From the NCBI GenBank assembly GCA_031551275.1, contig JAVBNX010000013.1:62001-126000 (forward strand): DNA of 64,000 nt, read 5' to 3'. This document shows positions 24,279 through 32,726 of this stretch, piece after piece (positions within the stretch are counted from its first letter, which is position 1; each line of letters opens with the position of its first letter). The notes below the pieces were generated by a model that saw only the letters and a list, made by a program, of their open reading frames with translations, was not told where the DNA came from and ran no database searches. A program made the position numbers and the translations under genes. The DNA is from JAVBMJ01 sp031551275 (GTDB lineage: Bacteria; Bacteroidota; Bacteroidia; Bacteroidales; Rikenellaceae).

Positions 24279-25592
24279 ATGGCAACATTCGAAGTAACCG
24301 GGGGCCGGCCCCTGCACGGGGAGATCACCCCCCAGGGCGCGAAAAACGAGGCCCTGCAAATCCTGTGCGCCGTTTTGCTGACCCCCGAAAAGGTTACCGT
24401 CCATAACATCCCGGCCATCGTCGACGTGCTGCAACTGATCGAACTGCTCGAAAAAATGGGCGTCGAAGTGCAGAAACTCAGCGAGAGCTCCTACTCGTTT
24501 TGCGCCGCGAACGTCGATGTCGCCTACCTCAAAAGCGAGGATTACCGCAAGCGGGCCTCCCGTTTGCGGGGCTCGGTCATGGTCCTGGGCCCGCTTCTGG
24601 CGCGCTACGGCGTGGGGTACATGCCCAAGCCGGGCGGCGACAAGATCGGCCGCCGCAGGCTGGACACCCACTTTATCGGCTTCCAGAAATTAGGTGCGAA
24701 GTTCAACTACGACGCCCACGAAAGTTTCTTCGAGATCGAGGGCAAAAACCTGAAGGGCGCCTACATGCTCCTGGACGAAGCCTCGGTCACCGGCACGGCC
24801 AACATCATCATGGCCGCCGTGATGACCCCCGGCACCACCACGATCTACAACGCCGCCTGCGAACCCTACATCCAGCAGCTGTGCAAAATGCTCAACCGCA
24901 TGGGCGCCAGGATCGAGGGTATCGCCTCCAATTTACTGATCATAAGGGGCGTGGACTCTTTGGGCGGCACCGAGCACACCCTTTTGCCCGACATGATCGA
25001 AGTGGGCAGCTTTATGGGCCTGGCCGCCATGACCAAGAGCGAGCTGACCATCAAGAACGTCTCGTTCGAGAACCTGGGCATCATCCCCACCCAGTTCGAG
25101 CGCATGGGCATCCGTTTCGAGCAGCGCGGCGACGACATCTTCATCCCGCGCCAGGAGCACTACCAGATCGAGAGCTTTATCGACGGCTCGATCATGACGA
25201 TCGCCGACGCCATCTGGCCGGGTTTGACCCCCGACCTGCTGTCGGTCTTCCTGGTGGTCGCCACCCAGGCCAAGGGGGCGGTTCTGATCCACCAGAAGAT
25301 GTTCGAGAGCCGCCTGTTCTTCGTCGACAAGCTGATCGACATGGGCGCGCAAATTATATTGTGCGACCCCCACCGTGCGACGGTAATCGGCAACGACCAC
25401 GCCTACCCGCTGCGGGGCACGCGCATGACCTCCCCCGACATCCGCGCCGGGGTGGCCCTTCTGATCGCCGCCTTGTCGGCCGAGGGCAAGAGCGTGATCC
25501 AGAACGTGGAGCAGATCGACCGGGGCTACCAAAACATCGACGGCCGACTGCGGGCTTTGGGCGCAAAGATCGTCCGCGACGATAATTGCTAA
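24279..25592 (+). CDS. murA: UDP-N-acetylglucosamine 1-carboxyvinyltransferase
   Basis: First committed step of peptidoglycan synthesis, adding enolpyruvate from PEP to UDP-GlcNAc. Two inverted alpha/beta domains; N-terminal GAKNEALQILCAVLLT includes the catalytic Lys-Asn pair. The active-site loop reads PKPGGDKIGRRRLDTHF, so the residue equivalent to E. coli Cys115, the fosfomycin target, is Asp121. The C-terminal segment DRGYQNIDGRLRALGAKI is standard. 437 residues is normal. Confidence 0.96.
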   Translation: MATFEVTGGRPLHGEITPQGAKNEALQILCAVLLTPEKVTVHNIPAIVDVLQLIELLEKMGVEVQKLSESSYSFCAANVDVAYLKSEDYRKRASRLRGSVMVLGPLLARYGVGYMPKPGGDKIGRRRLDTHFIGFQKLGAKFNYDAHESFFEIEGKNLKGAYMLLDEASVTGTANIIMAAVMTPGTTTIYNAACEPYIQQLCKMLNRMGARIEGIASNLLIIRGVDSLGGTEHTLLPDMIEVGSFMGLAAMTKSELTIKNVSFENLGIIPTQFERMGIRFEQRGDDIFIPRQEHYQIESFIDGSIMTIADAIWPGLTPDLLSVFLVVATQAKGAVLIHQKMFESRLFFVDKLIDMGAQIILCDPHRATVIGNDHAYPLRGTRMTSPDIRAGVALLIAALSAEGKSVIQNVEQIDRGYQNIDGRLRALGAKIVRDDNC

Positions 25593-25600
25593 AAACTCAC

Positions 25601-25608
25601 TATCTTTG
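25601..25608 (+). promoter_or_regulatory. -7 element (TATCTTTG) upstream of the HU gene
   Basis: Consensus TAnnTTTG 9 nt beyond the murA stop, predicting a leader of about 45 nt for the HU-type gene. No -33 TTTG at proper spacing is seen. Confidence 0.5.
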
Positions 25609-25660
25609 CGCTCCCATTCCATTGCAACCCGATTGTTACACCCCAAATAACCAATCCGCA

Positions 25661-25933
25661 ATGAACAAATCTTTACTCGCAGATGCCATCGCCTCCGAAG
25701 CCAACGTCACGAAGACCGACGCCCGGAAGATGCTCAATGCTTTCATCAAAGTGACCGGGGAAGGGCTTGAGAAGGGAGAGAAGATCACTTTGACCGGTTT
25801 CGGCACGTTCCACACCACGCGCCGTCCCGAATCCGTTGGCCGCAACCCCCGCACGGGCGCGTCCATCAAGATCCCGCCCAAAACGGTGGTAAAGTTCAAA
25901 CCCAGTGCGGAGCTGAGCCTGCTCATAAAATAG
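25661..25933 (+). CDS. HU-family DNA-binding protein
   Basis: 90-residue histone-like protein that bends and compacts DNA. MNKSLLADAIASEANVTKTDARKMLNAF is the helical body, and the beta-arm GFGTFHTTRRPESVGRNPRTGASIKIPPK is canonical, followed by VVKFKPSAEL. ATG 25661 is the family start; the frame extends upstream without support. Its own -7 element suggests separate transcription from murA. lspA begins 20 nt downstream. Confidence 0.94.
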   Translation: MNKSLLADAIASEANVTKTDARKMLNAFIKVTGEGLEKGEKITLTGFGTFHTTRRPESVGRNPRTGASIKIPPKTVVKFKPSAELSLLIK

Positions 25934-25952
25934 CAGGCGTTAAATAGATCGT

Positions 25953-26564
25953 ATGAAGACCAGGAACATCGTACTCTTTACCGTGGCCCTTTTGCTGGCC
26001 GACCAGATCGTCAAATTTTGGGTCAAGTTGCACATGACCCTCGACCAAAGCTTCACCGTTTTCCACGACTGGTTCTTCATCCGCTTTATCGAAAACCCCG
26101 GCGCCGCGTTCGGCTTCCAACTGGGCGGCGACTACGGTAAGCTGATTTTGAGCCTGTTTCGGATCGTCGCCGTCGGGGCGATCATCTGGTACATCCAAAA
26201 ACTGCGCAAACGCGAAGCCCCCGAGGCGACCCCGCGCGGGGTATTGGTCGGCATGATCCTGATCCTTGCGGGTGCCGCGGGCAACATCTTCGACAGCGCG
26301 TTCTACGGGCTGATCTTCTCCGAGTCGACCTTCGACACGGTCGCAACGCTCTTCCCCGCGGGGGGCGGCTACGCCAGCTTTCTGCACGGCAAAGTGGTCG
26401 ATATGCTCTGGTTCCCGATCGTCAACGGCACCTACCCGGGCTGGCTGCCCTGGGTCGGCGGCGATCCGTTCCTCTTCTTCAGCCCGATCTTCAACGTCGC
26501 CGACAGCTACATTACCTGCGGGGTGCTGTATTTGCTGATCTTCCAGAATAAGTTTTTCCGGTAG
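25953..26564 (+). CDS. lspA: Lipoprotein signal peptidase II
   Basis: Membrane aspartic protease cleaving prolipoprotein signal peptides. Four membrane segments; catalytic aspartates in GNIFDSAFYG and FNVADSYI. The FIRFIENPGAAFGFQL segment is the family's conserved N-terminal motif. 203 residues is longer than E. coli LspA because of the loop after GNIFDS, as in other Bacteroidota. The last codons lie in a 14-bp perfect inverted repeat. The window encodes several lipoproteins that would be its substrates (36087, 36623, 49671, 62679). Confidence 0.95.
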   Translation: MKTRNIVLFTVALLLADQIVKFWVKLHMTLDQSFTVFHDWFFIRFIENPGAAFGFQLGGDYGKLILSLFRIVAVGAIIWYIQKLRKREAPEATPRGVLVGMILILAGAAGNIFDSAFYGLIFSESTFDTVATLFPAGGGYASFLHGKVVDMLWFPIVNGTYPGWLPWVGGDPFLFFSPIFNVADSYITCGVLYLLIFQNKFFR

Positions 26565-26577
26565 GAAAAACTTATTC
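26546..26577. repeat. Perfect 14-bp inverted repeat across the lspA stop codon
   Basis: GAATAAGTTTTTCC and GGAAAAACTTATTC flank a 4-nt GGTA loop; the stop codon TAG falls at the loop/right-arm junction. Such a hairpin at the end of an mRNA coding region may protect or terminate, but only a stem-internal U-run is present. Confidence 0.7.
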
Positions 26578-26601
26578 CCTATCATTATTTTCATTTTCGA
26601 T

Positions 26602-26658
26602 CACCCCTCCCCGTCCCTCCCCTAACCGTAGGGGAGGGAGTTTTTCTAAGGTGCTCCC
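26602..26658 (+). repeat. GC-rich hairpin repeat, copy 1; terminator-like after lspA
   Basis: CACCCCTCCCCGTCCCTCCC, then a stem CCCTCCCCT (26615-26623) with AGGGGAGGG (26630-26638) and AGTTTTTCTAAGGTGCTCCCG. The stem plus TTTTT at 26641-26645 has the form of an intrinsic terminator for lspA. Nearly identical sequence recurs at 30554-30608 and, inverted, at 50594-50656, so it is also a dispersed repeat. Confidence 0.8.
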
Positions 26659-26685
26659 GCTCTGCCAACGCCTGGCAGTTTGCAT

Positions 26686-28116
26686 CTACAAAGTGATCGG
26701 CCGGCCCAGGTAGTAATCCACTACTTTTAGACGAAAAATATAATCGTATTTCGCTTGCAGCATTTCGGACTGCGAAGCGAAGTACCTGGTCTTCGCGTTG
26801 TTGTAATCGAACAGCGTCGAGACGCCCAATTCCGCCTTCTTGGTCTCGTTCTCCAGCACGATGCGGTAATTCTCCGCCGAGGCCTGGGCCGCCAGGTACT
26901 TCTGGTAGGCGGTGTTGGCCGCCACGCACGCCTGCTCGACCTGCTGGCGCAGGTTCCTTTCCGCCTCCTCGATCCGGAGCTGCTGCGCATCGGCCGCTAT
27001 CGACGCGTTGCTGATCTTGCCTTTGATCGTGCCGCGGCTGTAAATCGGGATCGAGAGGGTCATCCCCACATTGAAATTCCCGTTGTTTTTGACCTGCCAG
27101 GAAAAATTCTGGTTGGCCGCCCCGTCCTTGAACGAGTAGTAGTAGCTGTTGGAGTAGCCCGCCCCGAGCGAGAGCCTGGGGTAGCGCTCCGCCTTGGCCG
27201 CTAGGTATTGCCTGTCGAGCGATTCGAGCCTTTTACCCGCCGCCAGGATCTCGCTGCGTGTGCCCACGCTCTGCAAATAGATATCCCCCGCATCGCCGAT
27301 TACCGGACTGCCCGGCTCGGAGACCGCTGGCGAGGCGATATCGAACCCTTCGCCCGTCTCCAGATTGAGCGCGAAGGCCAGCTTGAGCAGCGCCAGCGAC
27401 AGGTTGCCCCGGTTCTGCGTCAACGTGTAGACATCCGCCGCCACACTTGCCTTGCTCTCCGAGACGACCGACTGGGCCGCTTTGCCGGCCTTGAACAACT
27501 GCTCGTTCCTGCCCAGAAGCTCCTCGCTCCTGAGGGTCTGCTCCTGCGCCACGCCGACCAGCTCCCGCGCGAAAAGCGCATCGAGGTACAACGTAGCCAC
27601 ATTCAAACTCAAATCCTCCGCCAAAGCGTCGACCTGCAACAACGCCGCCTCGAGGTCCAGCTTCGAGGCCGCCACGGTATGCCGGATCCGCCCCGCCTCG
27701 AACAACGGCATCGAGGAGGAGACCGACCCGGAGGTCGAGACCCGCGTATCGTCCGAGTAGGTGCCGTCGCGCGTGGGTCCGCGCCCGAAGTAGGTGCTCC
27801 CGTCCAGGTTGGCCCCCAGGGATGGATGGCGCGCCGCTCTGGCCATATCGAGGCCCACCTGCCCCCGGTCCACCTCGAGCTTGCCCTGCCGTATGGTCAG
27901 GTTGTTCTCGACCGCGTATCGGATGCACTCTTCGAGCGTCCACTGCCGCCCCGCAACCGCCTGAACCTGCCCCGCAACCGCTCCCTGAGCCGGCCTGGAA
28001 ACCGCCGTCTGCCCCTGCCCGGAACCCTGTCCCGCCTGCTCTCCCGGGACCTGCGCCCCGAGCCGCCCGCCGCCCGCTGCCAGCAGGACGGCAAGCCCAA
28101 CCGCTAACCGTTTCAT
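26686..28116 (-). CDS. TolC-family outer-membrane efflux protein
   Basis: Outer-membrane channel of a tripartite efflux pump, 476 residues. Signal peptide (residues 1-21, ending GAQ), then a Gln/Gly/Ala-rich linker, and two OEP repeats of long helices beginning WTLEECIRYAVENNLTIRQG and ending FDYNNAKTRYFASQSEMLQAKYDYIFRLKVVDYYLG. Last gene of the five-gene MacAB-type operon; its start overlaps the adaptor stop as ATGA. Expected to dock with the adaptor at 28113. Confidence 0.93.
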   Translation of the reverse strand: MKRLAVGLAVLLAAGGGRLGAQVPGEQAGQGSGQGQTAVSRPAQGAVAGQVQAVAGRQWTLEECIRYAVENNLTIRQGKLEVDRGQVGLDMARAARHPSLGANLDGSTYFGRGPTRDGTYSDDTRVSTSGSVSSSMPLFEAGRIRHTVAASKLDLEAALLQVDALAEDLSLNVATLYLDALFARELVGVAQEQTLRSEELLGRNEQLFKAGKAAQSVVSESKASVAADVYTLTQNRGNLSLALLKLAFALNLETGEGFDIASPAVSEPGSPVIGDAGDIYLQSVGTRSEILAAGKRLESLDRQYLAAKAERYPRLSLGAGYSNSYYYSFKDGAANQNFSWQVKNNGNFNVGMTLSIPIYSRGTIKGKISNASIAADAQQLRIEEAERNLRQQVEQACVAANTAYQKYLAAQASAENYRIVLENETKKAELGVSTLFDYNNAKTRYFASQSEMLQAKYDYIFRLKVVDYYLGRPITL

Positions 28117-29234
28117 TTCTTCTCCGCGTTAAACGCCTTCTTTGTCCCTTTGAGGAGCTCGGTGCCCTCGAGCCCGGTCAACACCTCTACTTTGATCCCG
28201 TCCGACAGCCCGAGGGTCACGTCCTTGCGCTCATACACCCGCTTCTTGGTGGCGAGCGTATCGCTGGTCAGCACCTCCACGAAGGCCTTGTCGCGGTCGA
28301 ACTGCACGGCGCTCTCGTCGATGGCCATCACGCTGTCGCGCCTGTCGGTTACCATTTCGGCGTTCGCGCTGTACCCGGAGCGGATAAACCGGTCGCTGGG
28401 AATATGCACGGCGGCCTTGATCTCGAACATGACCACGCCGTTCTGGATCTCCCCCTTGGGCGAGATATACTCCACGGTCGCCGACAACGTATCGTCCCTC
28501 ATCGCCCCGATGGTGATCACGGCGGGGGTCCCCACCCGGATCTTACCCACTTCGGTCTCGTCGAGGCTCCCCCGGAAGATCATATCGGTCATATCGGCCA
28601 CCGACGCGATGGTGGTCCCCTCGTTGAAGGTGTTGGCCTGGATCACCGAGTTGCCGACCTTGACCGGCACGCTCAAAACGACCCCCGAGACGGTGGCCCG
28701 GATCTGCGTGTTGCCCAGATCGCCGCCCCGCGACATGATCCCCGTCTGGACGATCTCCAGGTTGTTTTTGGCCGATTCGACCTCCTCCTGGGCCAGCGAA
28801 TACTCGCTCTGTTTGGCGTCGAACTCCTCGCGCGAGATCACCTTGGAATCATACAGCTCCTTGACGCGCAAAAACTCGGTCTTGATCCGTTCCAGCCTCA
28901 ACTCGGAGAGGTTCAACTGGCTCTGCGCGTTGTTCAGGCTGCCGATATCGGGCACGATCCTTATGCGCGCCAGCACCTCGCCCGCCTTGACCCGGTCGCC
29001 CGGTTCGCGCAGGATCTGGGATATGATCCCCGAGATCTGGGGCTTGATCAGCACCTCGTCCCGGGGCTCGATGCTCCCGGTGGCGATCGTCTTTTTCGAT
29101 ATGGTCGTCGTCGCGGGTTTGACCAGGTTGAACTGGTCCTCCGCCTTGCGCGACTTCGACCAGAGGAACACCATTACCCAGCCGAACAACAGCAGGGCTA
29201 CGATGCCGATTATAAGTCTTTTGCGTTTTTTCAT
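28113..29234 (-). CDS. MacA-like periplasmic adaptor (HlyD/RND-MFP family)
   Basis: 373-residue membrane-fusion protein anchored by an N-terminal membrane segment (LIIGIVALLLFGWVMVFLW). Lipoyl half-motifs flank a long helical hairpin (about residues 75-170: GDRVKAGEVLARI to TQIRATVSGVV), followed by beta-barrel and membrane-proximal domains. It connects the permease/ATPase complex to TolC. Located between the permease and TolC genes in a leftward operon, 24 nt after the permease stop. Confidence 0.92.
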   Translation of the reverse strand: MKKRKRLIIGIVALLLFGWVMVFLWSKSRKAEDQFNLVKPATTTISKKTIATGSIEPRDEVLIKPQISGIISQILREPGDRVKAGEVLARIRIVPDIGSLNNAQSQLNLSELRLERIKTEFLRVKELYDSKVISREEFDAKQSEYSLAQEEVESAKNNLEIVQTGIMSRGGDLGNTQIRATVSGVVLSVPVKVGNSVIQANTFNEGTTIASVADMTDMIFRGSLDETEVGKIRVGTPAVITIGAMRDDTLSATVEYISPKGEIQNGVVMFEIKAAVHIPSDRFIRSGYSANAEMVTDRRDSVMAIDESAVQFDRDKAFVEVLTSDTLATKKRVYERKDVTLGLSDGIKVEVLTGLEGTELLKGTKKAFNAEKK

Positions 29235-29258
29235 GCCTTTGTATTTTTTCGTTTTAAA

Positions 29259-30515
29259 TTATTCTTCTCTTATCGCATCCACTGCGCTCACTTCCAATGC
29301 TTTATTCGACGGTATGATGCCTGCCGCCACGCCGCCGCCGACCAACAACAGCAACGCTGTGACCACGGTCGAGAAGGAGACCTGGGCCGATTTAAAAAAG
29401 CTGTTCGGCTCGGCGTTCTGGGCCATAACGTTGTCTATCAATGCCAATATTCCCACCGAGAAGGCGATCCCGGCGATCCCCGCCACGAAGGTCAGCGCGA
29501 AACTCTCGGCAATGATCTGCCTGCGGATTACCCCGGGGGTGGCACCCAACGCGCGCCGGATGCCGATCTCGTGGGTCCTCTCCCGGGTAACGACCAGCAT
29601 GATGTTGCTGATCCCCACGATCCCCGCCAACAGCGTCCCCGCCCCCACGATCCAGATCAGGATGGTTATACCCAACATCACGTTGAAAATGAGGGAGAAC
29701 TCGTCGCCCAGGTTGATGGGCCTGACCGCCTTTTTGTCGTCGGGCGAGATGGTGTGGCGCACCTTGATCAGCGTCTCGGCGTCGGATTGCAACTTTTTCG
29801 AGTCCGCCCCGTCCAGGCCTGCGATGGCCAGCACGTAGAACTCGTCCTTCATGTTGTACAACTCCTGCAACGTGATGGCCGGCGCGATGATCGCCCGCTC
29901 GTTCTCCCCCGTTACCTGGACCTGCGAGAGGGGTATGTGCACCCCGATCACGGTAAAGTAGCTCGACCCGACCCGTATGACCTGCCCGACGGGATTCTCT
30001 CCCGGCGAAAAGAGTGTCTCATAGATGAATTTCCCGATGGTGCACACCTTGCGCCTCTGGTCCATATCCTGCTGGTTGATGTGGCGGCCGTACATCATTC
30101 CCGTAGGCTCGATGTAGCGGTACATGGGCGTGTGGCCGATTACCTCGAAGTTGTCGTGCTTCTCGCCCCGGACCACGTTCTGGCTCCCCACGAAAACCAG
30201 CCCCGCCGCGAACTTGGCTCCCTGGCAATGGGCTGCCACATAGTCCAGATCGGCGTTCTCGAAGTGCCAGCTCCGTCCTTTTTTGAATCCCCCGTAGGCC
30301 ACGTCGGTCTGCTCGGCGATAAAGAATACCGAGTTGACCGCGAACTCGTTGAACAGATCGCTTACCCCGCGCTTGGCCCCGTTGCCGAACCCCGCCATAA
30401 AGACCAGCATGGTAATCCCCCAAAAGACCCCCATCGCAGTGAAGAAACTGCGGGTCTTGTTGCGGCTGATCGCCTCAAGTACTTCATCCCAGAAGTCGAT
30501 GTCGAAGAGTTTCAT
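29259..30515 (-). CDS. MacB-like ABC transporter permease (second copy)
   Basis: 418 residues with the MacB_PCD/FtsX layout: membrane segment 1 near residues 20-42, a large periplasmic domain (about 45-270), then three segments in the C-terminal FtsX domain with the signature ERTHEIGIRRALGATPGVI. ATG 30515 (MKLFDIDFWDEVLEAI) is chosen; the frame runs on upstream through repeat copy 2, which is not coding. It pairs with the related permease at 30654, presumably as a heterodimer served by the single ATPase gene. Confidence 0.92.
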   Translation of the reverse strand: MKLFDIDFWDEVLEAISRNKTRSFFTAMGVFWGITMLVFMAGFGNGAKRGVSDLFNEFAVNSVFFIAEQTDVAYGGFKKGRSWHFENADLDYVAAHCQGAKFAAGLVFVGSQNVVRGEKHDNFEVIGHTPMYRYIEPTGMMYGRHINQQDMDQRRKVCTIGKFIYETLFSPGENPVGQVIRVGSSYFTVIGVHIPLSQVQVTGENERAIIAPAITLQELYNMKDEFYVLAIAGLDGADSKKLQSDAETLIKVRHTISPDDKKAVRPINLGDEFSLIFNVMLGITILIWIVGAGTLLAGIVGISNIMLVVTRERTHEIGIRRALGATPGVIRRQIIAESFALTFVAGIAGIAFSVGILALIDNVMAQNAEPNSFFKSAQVSFSTVVTALLLLVGGGVAAGIIPSNKALEVSAVDAIREE

Positions 30516-30553
30516 GGTTTTACGTTTGGGACGAAGTGCTTTTTGTTTTTGGC

Positions 30554-30608
30554 CACCCCTCCCCGACCCTCCCCTGATAGGGGAGGGAGTTTTTCTATGG
30601 TGCTGCCG
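30554..30608 (+). repeat. GC-rich hairpin repeat, copy 2, between the two permease genes
   Basis: CACCCCTCCCCGACCCTCCC, a hairpin CCCTCCCCT-gat-AGGGGAGGG, and AGTTTTTCTATGGTGCTGCCG. The plus-strand orientation means the T-run is absent from the leftward operon mRNA, so it should not terminate it. It lies in the 138-bp gap between the permease genes, otherwise empty. Confidence 0.8.
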
Positions 30609-30653
30609 CACGTTCCGTTAGGAGCTACGGGATTAGGGTTTGAGATATTCATT

Positions 30654-31904
30654 TTATTTGCCATACCTCAGTGCATCTATCGTTTTCATTTTCACGGCTT
30701 TGCGGGCCGGGATGTACCCCGCGACCAGGCCCGCGATTACCAGCACGCCGGTCGCGCTCAACGCGATGCCCAGGTTGATGGTCGGGTCCTTGAAGACGTA
30801 TTTGAGGTTGGAATCGGGGCTGACCATGTTCTGCAATGCGGCGTTGACCCCCTCCATGGTAAGCATCCCGGCCACCAGCCCGATGTACCCGGCCACCACG
30901 GTAATGATCAGCGACTCGAAAAGCACCATGTTGATGATCGACCAAGGGGTCGCCCCCAGCGATTTGCGTATCCCGATCTCGTTCATGCGCTCCCTCACGG
31001 TGACCAGCATGATGTTGCTTACCCCGACCACCCCGGCCAGCAGGGTGCCGATCCCCACCAGCCAGATGAACATGGTAATGCTGGTCATTACCCCGTTCTG
31101 CTGCACATATTGCTCGTAACGATTTGATATCCAGACGGCCCTCTGGTCGTCCCGCGCGAAGGTGTGGCGCGCGGCCAGCCCTTCCCGCAGCCGGGTGTTG
31201 AACGCTTCGTTCTGCTCCTTGGTGTCGAGGCCCTCGACCAGGAAGTTAATCCCGCCGTAGCGGCTTTTCTCCTCAGAATAGATCGTCTCGATGGTGGTGA
31301 TCGGGACGTAACAGTAGTAGCTCCCGCCCCTCCAGCGGGGTTCCACCACTCCGATGATACGGTACGCTATCTTATCGAATATCAAATATTTGCCCAGCGG
31401 ATCTTCCCTCGGGAAAAGGATCTCGGCGGCGGGCAGGTCCAGCACGGCCACCTTGTTGCGCTTTTCCATGTCCTCGATGCTGAAAAACCGCCCCTGGACC
31501 ACTTTGCTGCCGCTGATCTTCTCCTGCAAGTGGGAGACGCCCTGCAAGTTGGCGGTAATCACGTCGTTGCCGTAGCTCAGGTTGCCCGACCGGGACATCC
31601 GTCCGCTTACCCCTTCGGTCTGGCGGAAGGTCTCGGAAATGTACTTGCTGTCGCCCTTGTCTAACCAGATCCTCCGCTCGGAGGAGTAGCCCCCGTAGGG
31701 CTGCGAGGTCCATCCACTCCAGATCTGGATCACGTTGACCAGCCTCTCGCCGAACTGCGACATGGCCCCGTTGCGAAGCCCGTTGCCAGAGCCCAACAAT
31801 ATGACCAGCATAAAGATACCCCACGCGACCGAGAAGCCTGTGAGCACGCTCCTCAGTTTGTTGCGGGCGATCGACCCGAGTATTTCGTTCCAGAGTTCAC
31901 CCAT
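30654..31904 (-). CDS. MacB-like ABC transporter permease (first copy)
   Basis: 416 residues, same layout as its neighbour: MGELWNEILGSIARNKLRS start, first membrane segment, a periplasmic domain, then the FtsX domain with RERMNEIGIRKSLGATPWSI and a C-terminal GYIPARKAVKM. The start ATG at 31904 overlaps the ATPase stop by one base (TAATG). The frame is open further upstream, but that region encodes the ATPase. MacB-type pumps act as mechanotransmitters exporting from the periplasm; the cargo here is unknown. Confidence 0.93.
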   Translation of the reverse strand: MGELWNEILGSIARNKLRSVLTGFSVAWGIFMLVILLGSGNGLRNGAMSQFGERLVNVIQIWSGWTSQPYGGYSSERRIWLDKGDSKYISETFRQTEGVSGRMSRSGNLSYGNDVITANLQGVSHLQEKISGSKVVQGRFFSIEDMEKRNKVAVLDLPAAEILFPREDPLGKYLIFDKIAYRIIGVVEPRWRGGSYYCYVPITTIETIYSEEKSRYGGINFLVEGLDTKEQNEAFNTRLREGLAARHTFARDDQRAVWISNRYEQYVQQNGVMTSITMFIWLVGIGTLLAGVVGVSNIMLVTVRERMNEIGIRKSLGATPWSIINMVLFESLIITVVAGYIGLVAGMLTMEGVNAALQNMVSPDSNLKYVFKDPTINLGIALSATGVLVIAGLVAGYIPARKAVKMKTIDALRYGK

Positions 31905-32641
31905 TACGGGATGGAGGCTATACCGTTGGCAGGCAATCCGTTGGCGGCCAAACCGCCGGGGGTGTTGTTTTGGTTGACCGTGATCCCGTCGATCAGCCCG
32001 TCGCTGATGTGGATCACCTTGTCCGTCTTCGCGGCCACATCCTTGTCGTGGGTAACGATGATAACCGTCATTCCCAGCGCGTTGACCTCGCCCAAAAGGG
32101 CCATGACCTCCTTGGAGGTCGTGCTGTCCAGCGCGCCCGTGGGCTCGTCGGCCAGGATGATGCGCGGGGAGGAGACCAGCGCCCGGGCGATCGCCACCCG
32201 CTGTTTCTGCCCCCCGGAAAGCTCGTTGGGCATATGGTGCGCCCAATCTTTAAGCCCCAGTTGATCAAGGTATTCCAGGGCCATCGCGTTACGCTTCTTA
32301 CGGCTTACCCCTTTATAGTATAAAGGCAGGGCGACGTTCTCCAGCGCGTCCTTGTAGTTGACCAAGTTGAAGGACTGGAAGACGAAGCCGATCATCTCGT
32401 TGCGGTAGATCGCAGCCTGGGTTTCAGAAAGGTCCTTGATCAGCTTGCCGTCAAGGCGGTACTCGCCCTGGTCGTAGTTGTCCAGGATACCTATAATATT
32501 GAGCAGCGTCGATTTGCCCGACCCGGAGGCCCCCATGATCGAGACGTATTCCCCTTGCGCGATATGCAGGTCGATCCCCTTTAAAACATGGAGCGGAGCC
32601 CCGTTATCGTACGTTTTGTGGATCCCTCTCAGGTCGACCAT
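31904..32641 (-). CDS. ABC transporter ATP-binding protein, MacB/LolD type
   Basis: 245-residue nucleotide-binding subunit. Walker A GASGSGKST, Q-loop FVFQSFNLVNYKDALENVALPL, signature LSGGQKQRVAIARALV, Walker B IILADEPTGALD and H-loop VTHDKDVA are all intact. The C-terminal extension (NQNNTPGGLAANGLPANGIASIP) after the usual ISDG end is Asn/Gly/Pro-rich and unusual. First gene of the efflux operon ATPase-permease-permease-adaptor-TolC, served by a full consensus promoter. Confidence 0.95.
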   Translation of the reverse strand: MVDLRGIHKTYDNGAPLHVLKGIDLHIAQGEYVSIMGASGSGKSTLLNIIGILDNYDQGEYRLDGKLIKDLSETQAAIYRNEMIGFVFQSFNLVNYKDALENVALPLYYKGVSRKKRNAMALEYLDQLGLKDWAHHMPNELSGGQKQRVAIARALVSSPRIILADEPTGALDSTTSKEVMALLGEVNALGMTVIIVTHDKDVAAKTDKVIHISDGLIDGITVNQNNTPGGLAANGLPANGIASIP

Positions 32642-32672
32642 CGGTTACTTGCATTACTGGGTTCTATGTATA

Positions 32673-32704
32673 CAAAGGTAGTGTGAATTTTTTAATTCCA
32701 CAAA
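32673..32704 (-). promoter_or_regulatory. Promoter of the MacAB-TolC-type operon
   Basis: Minus strand TTTG (32704-32701), 20-nt spacer, TACCTTTG (32680-32673): a full Bacteroidota consensus. The leader is about 25 nt. On the plus strand TACATTTG (32711-32718) is the -7 element of the divergent SUI1-type gene, ending 8 nt before its ATG. Confidence 0.78.
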
Positions 32705-32726
32705 AAAAACTACATTTGGTCCCGAT

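Noticed and set aside
27822..31127. A 1,101-codon open frame antisense to the MacAB-TolC-type operon
   Set aside because: It runs opposite five well-supported genes; its product is Arg/His/Asp/Pro-rich with no domain or start signal. Long antisense frames are expected in GC-rich DNA.
30654..32246. Long version of the first permease (530 codons)
   Set aside because: The upstream part overlaps the ABC ATPase in another frame; the TAATG junction at 31904 and MGELWNEILGS fix the start.
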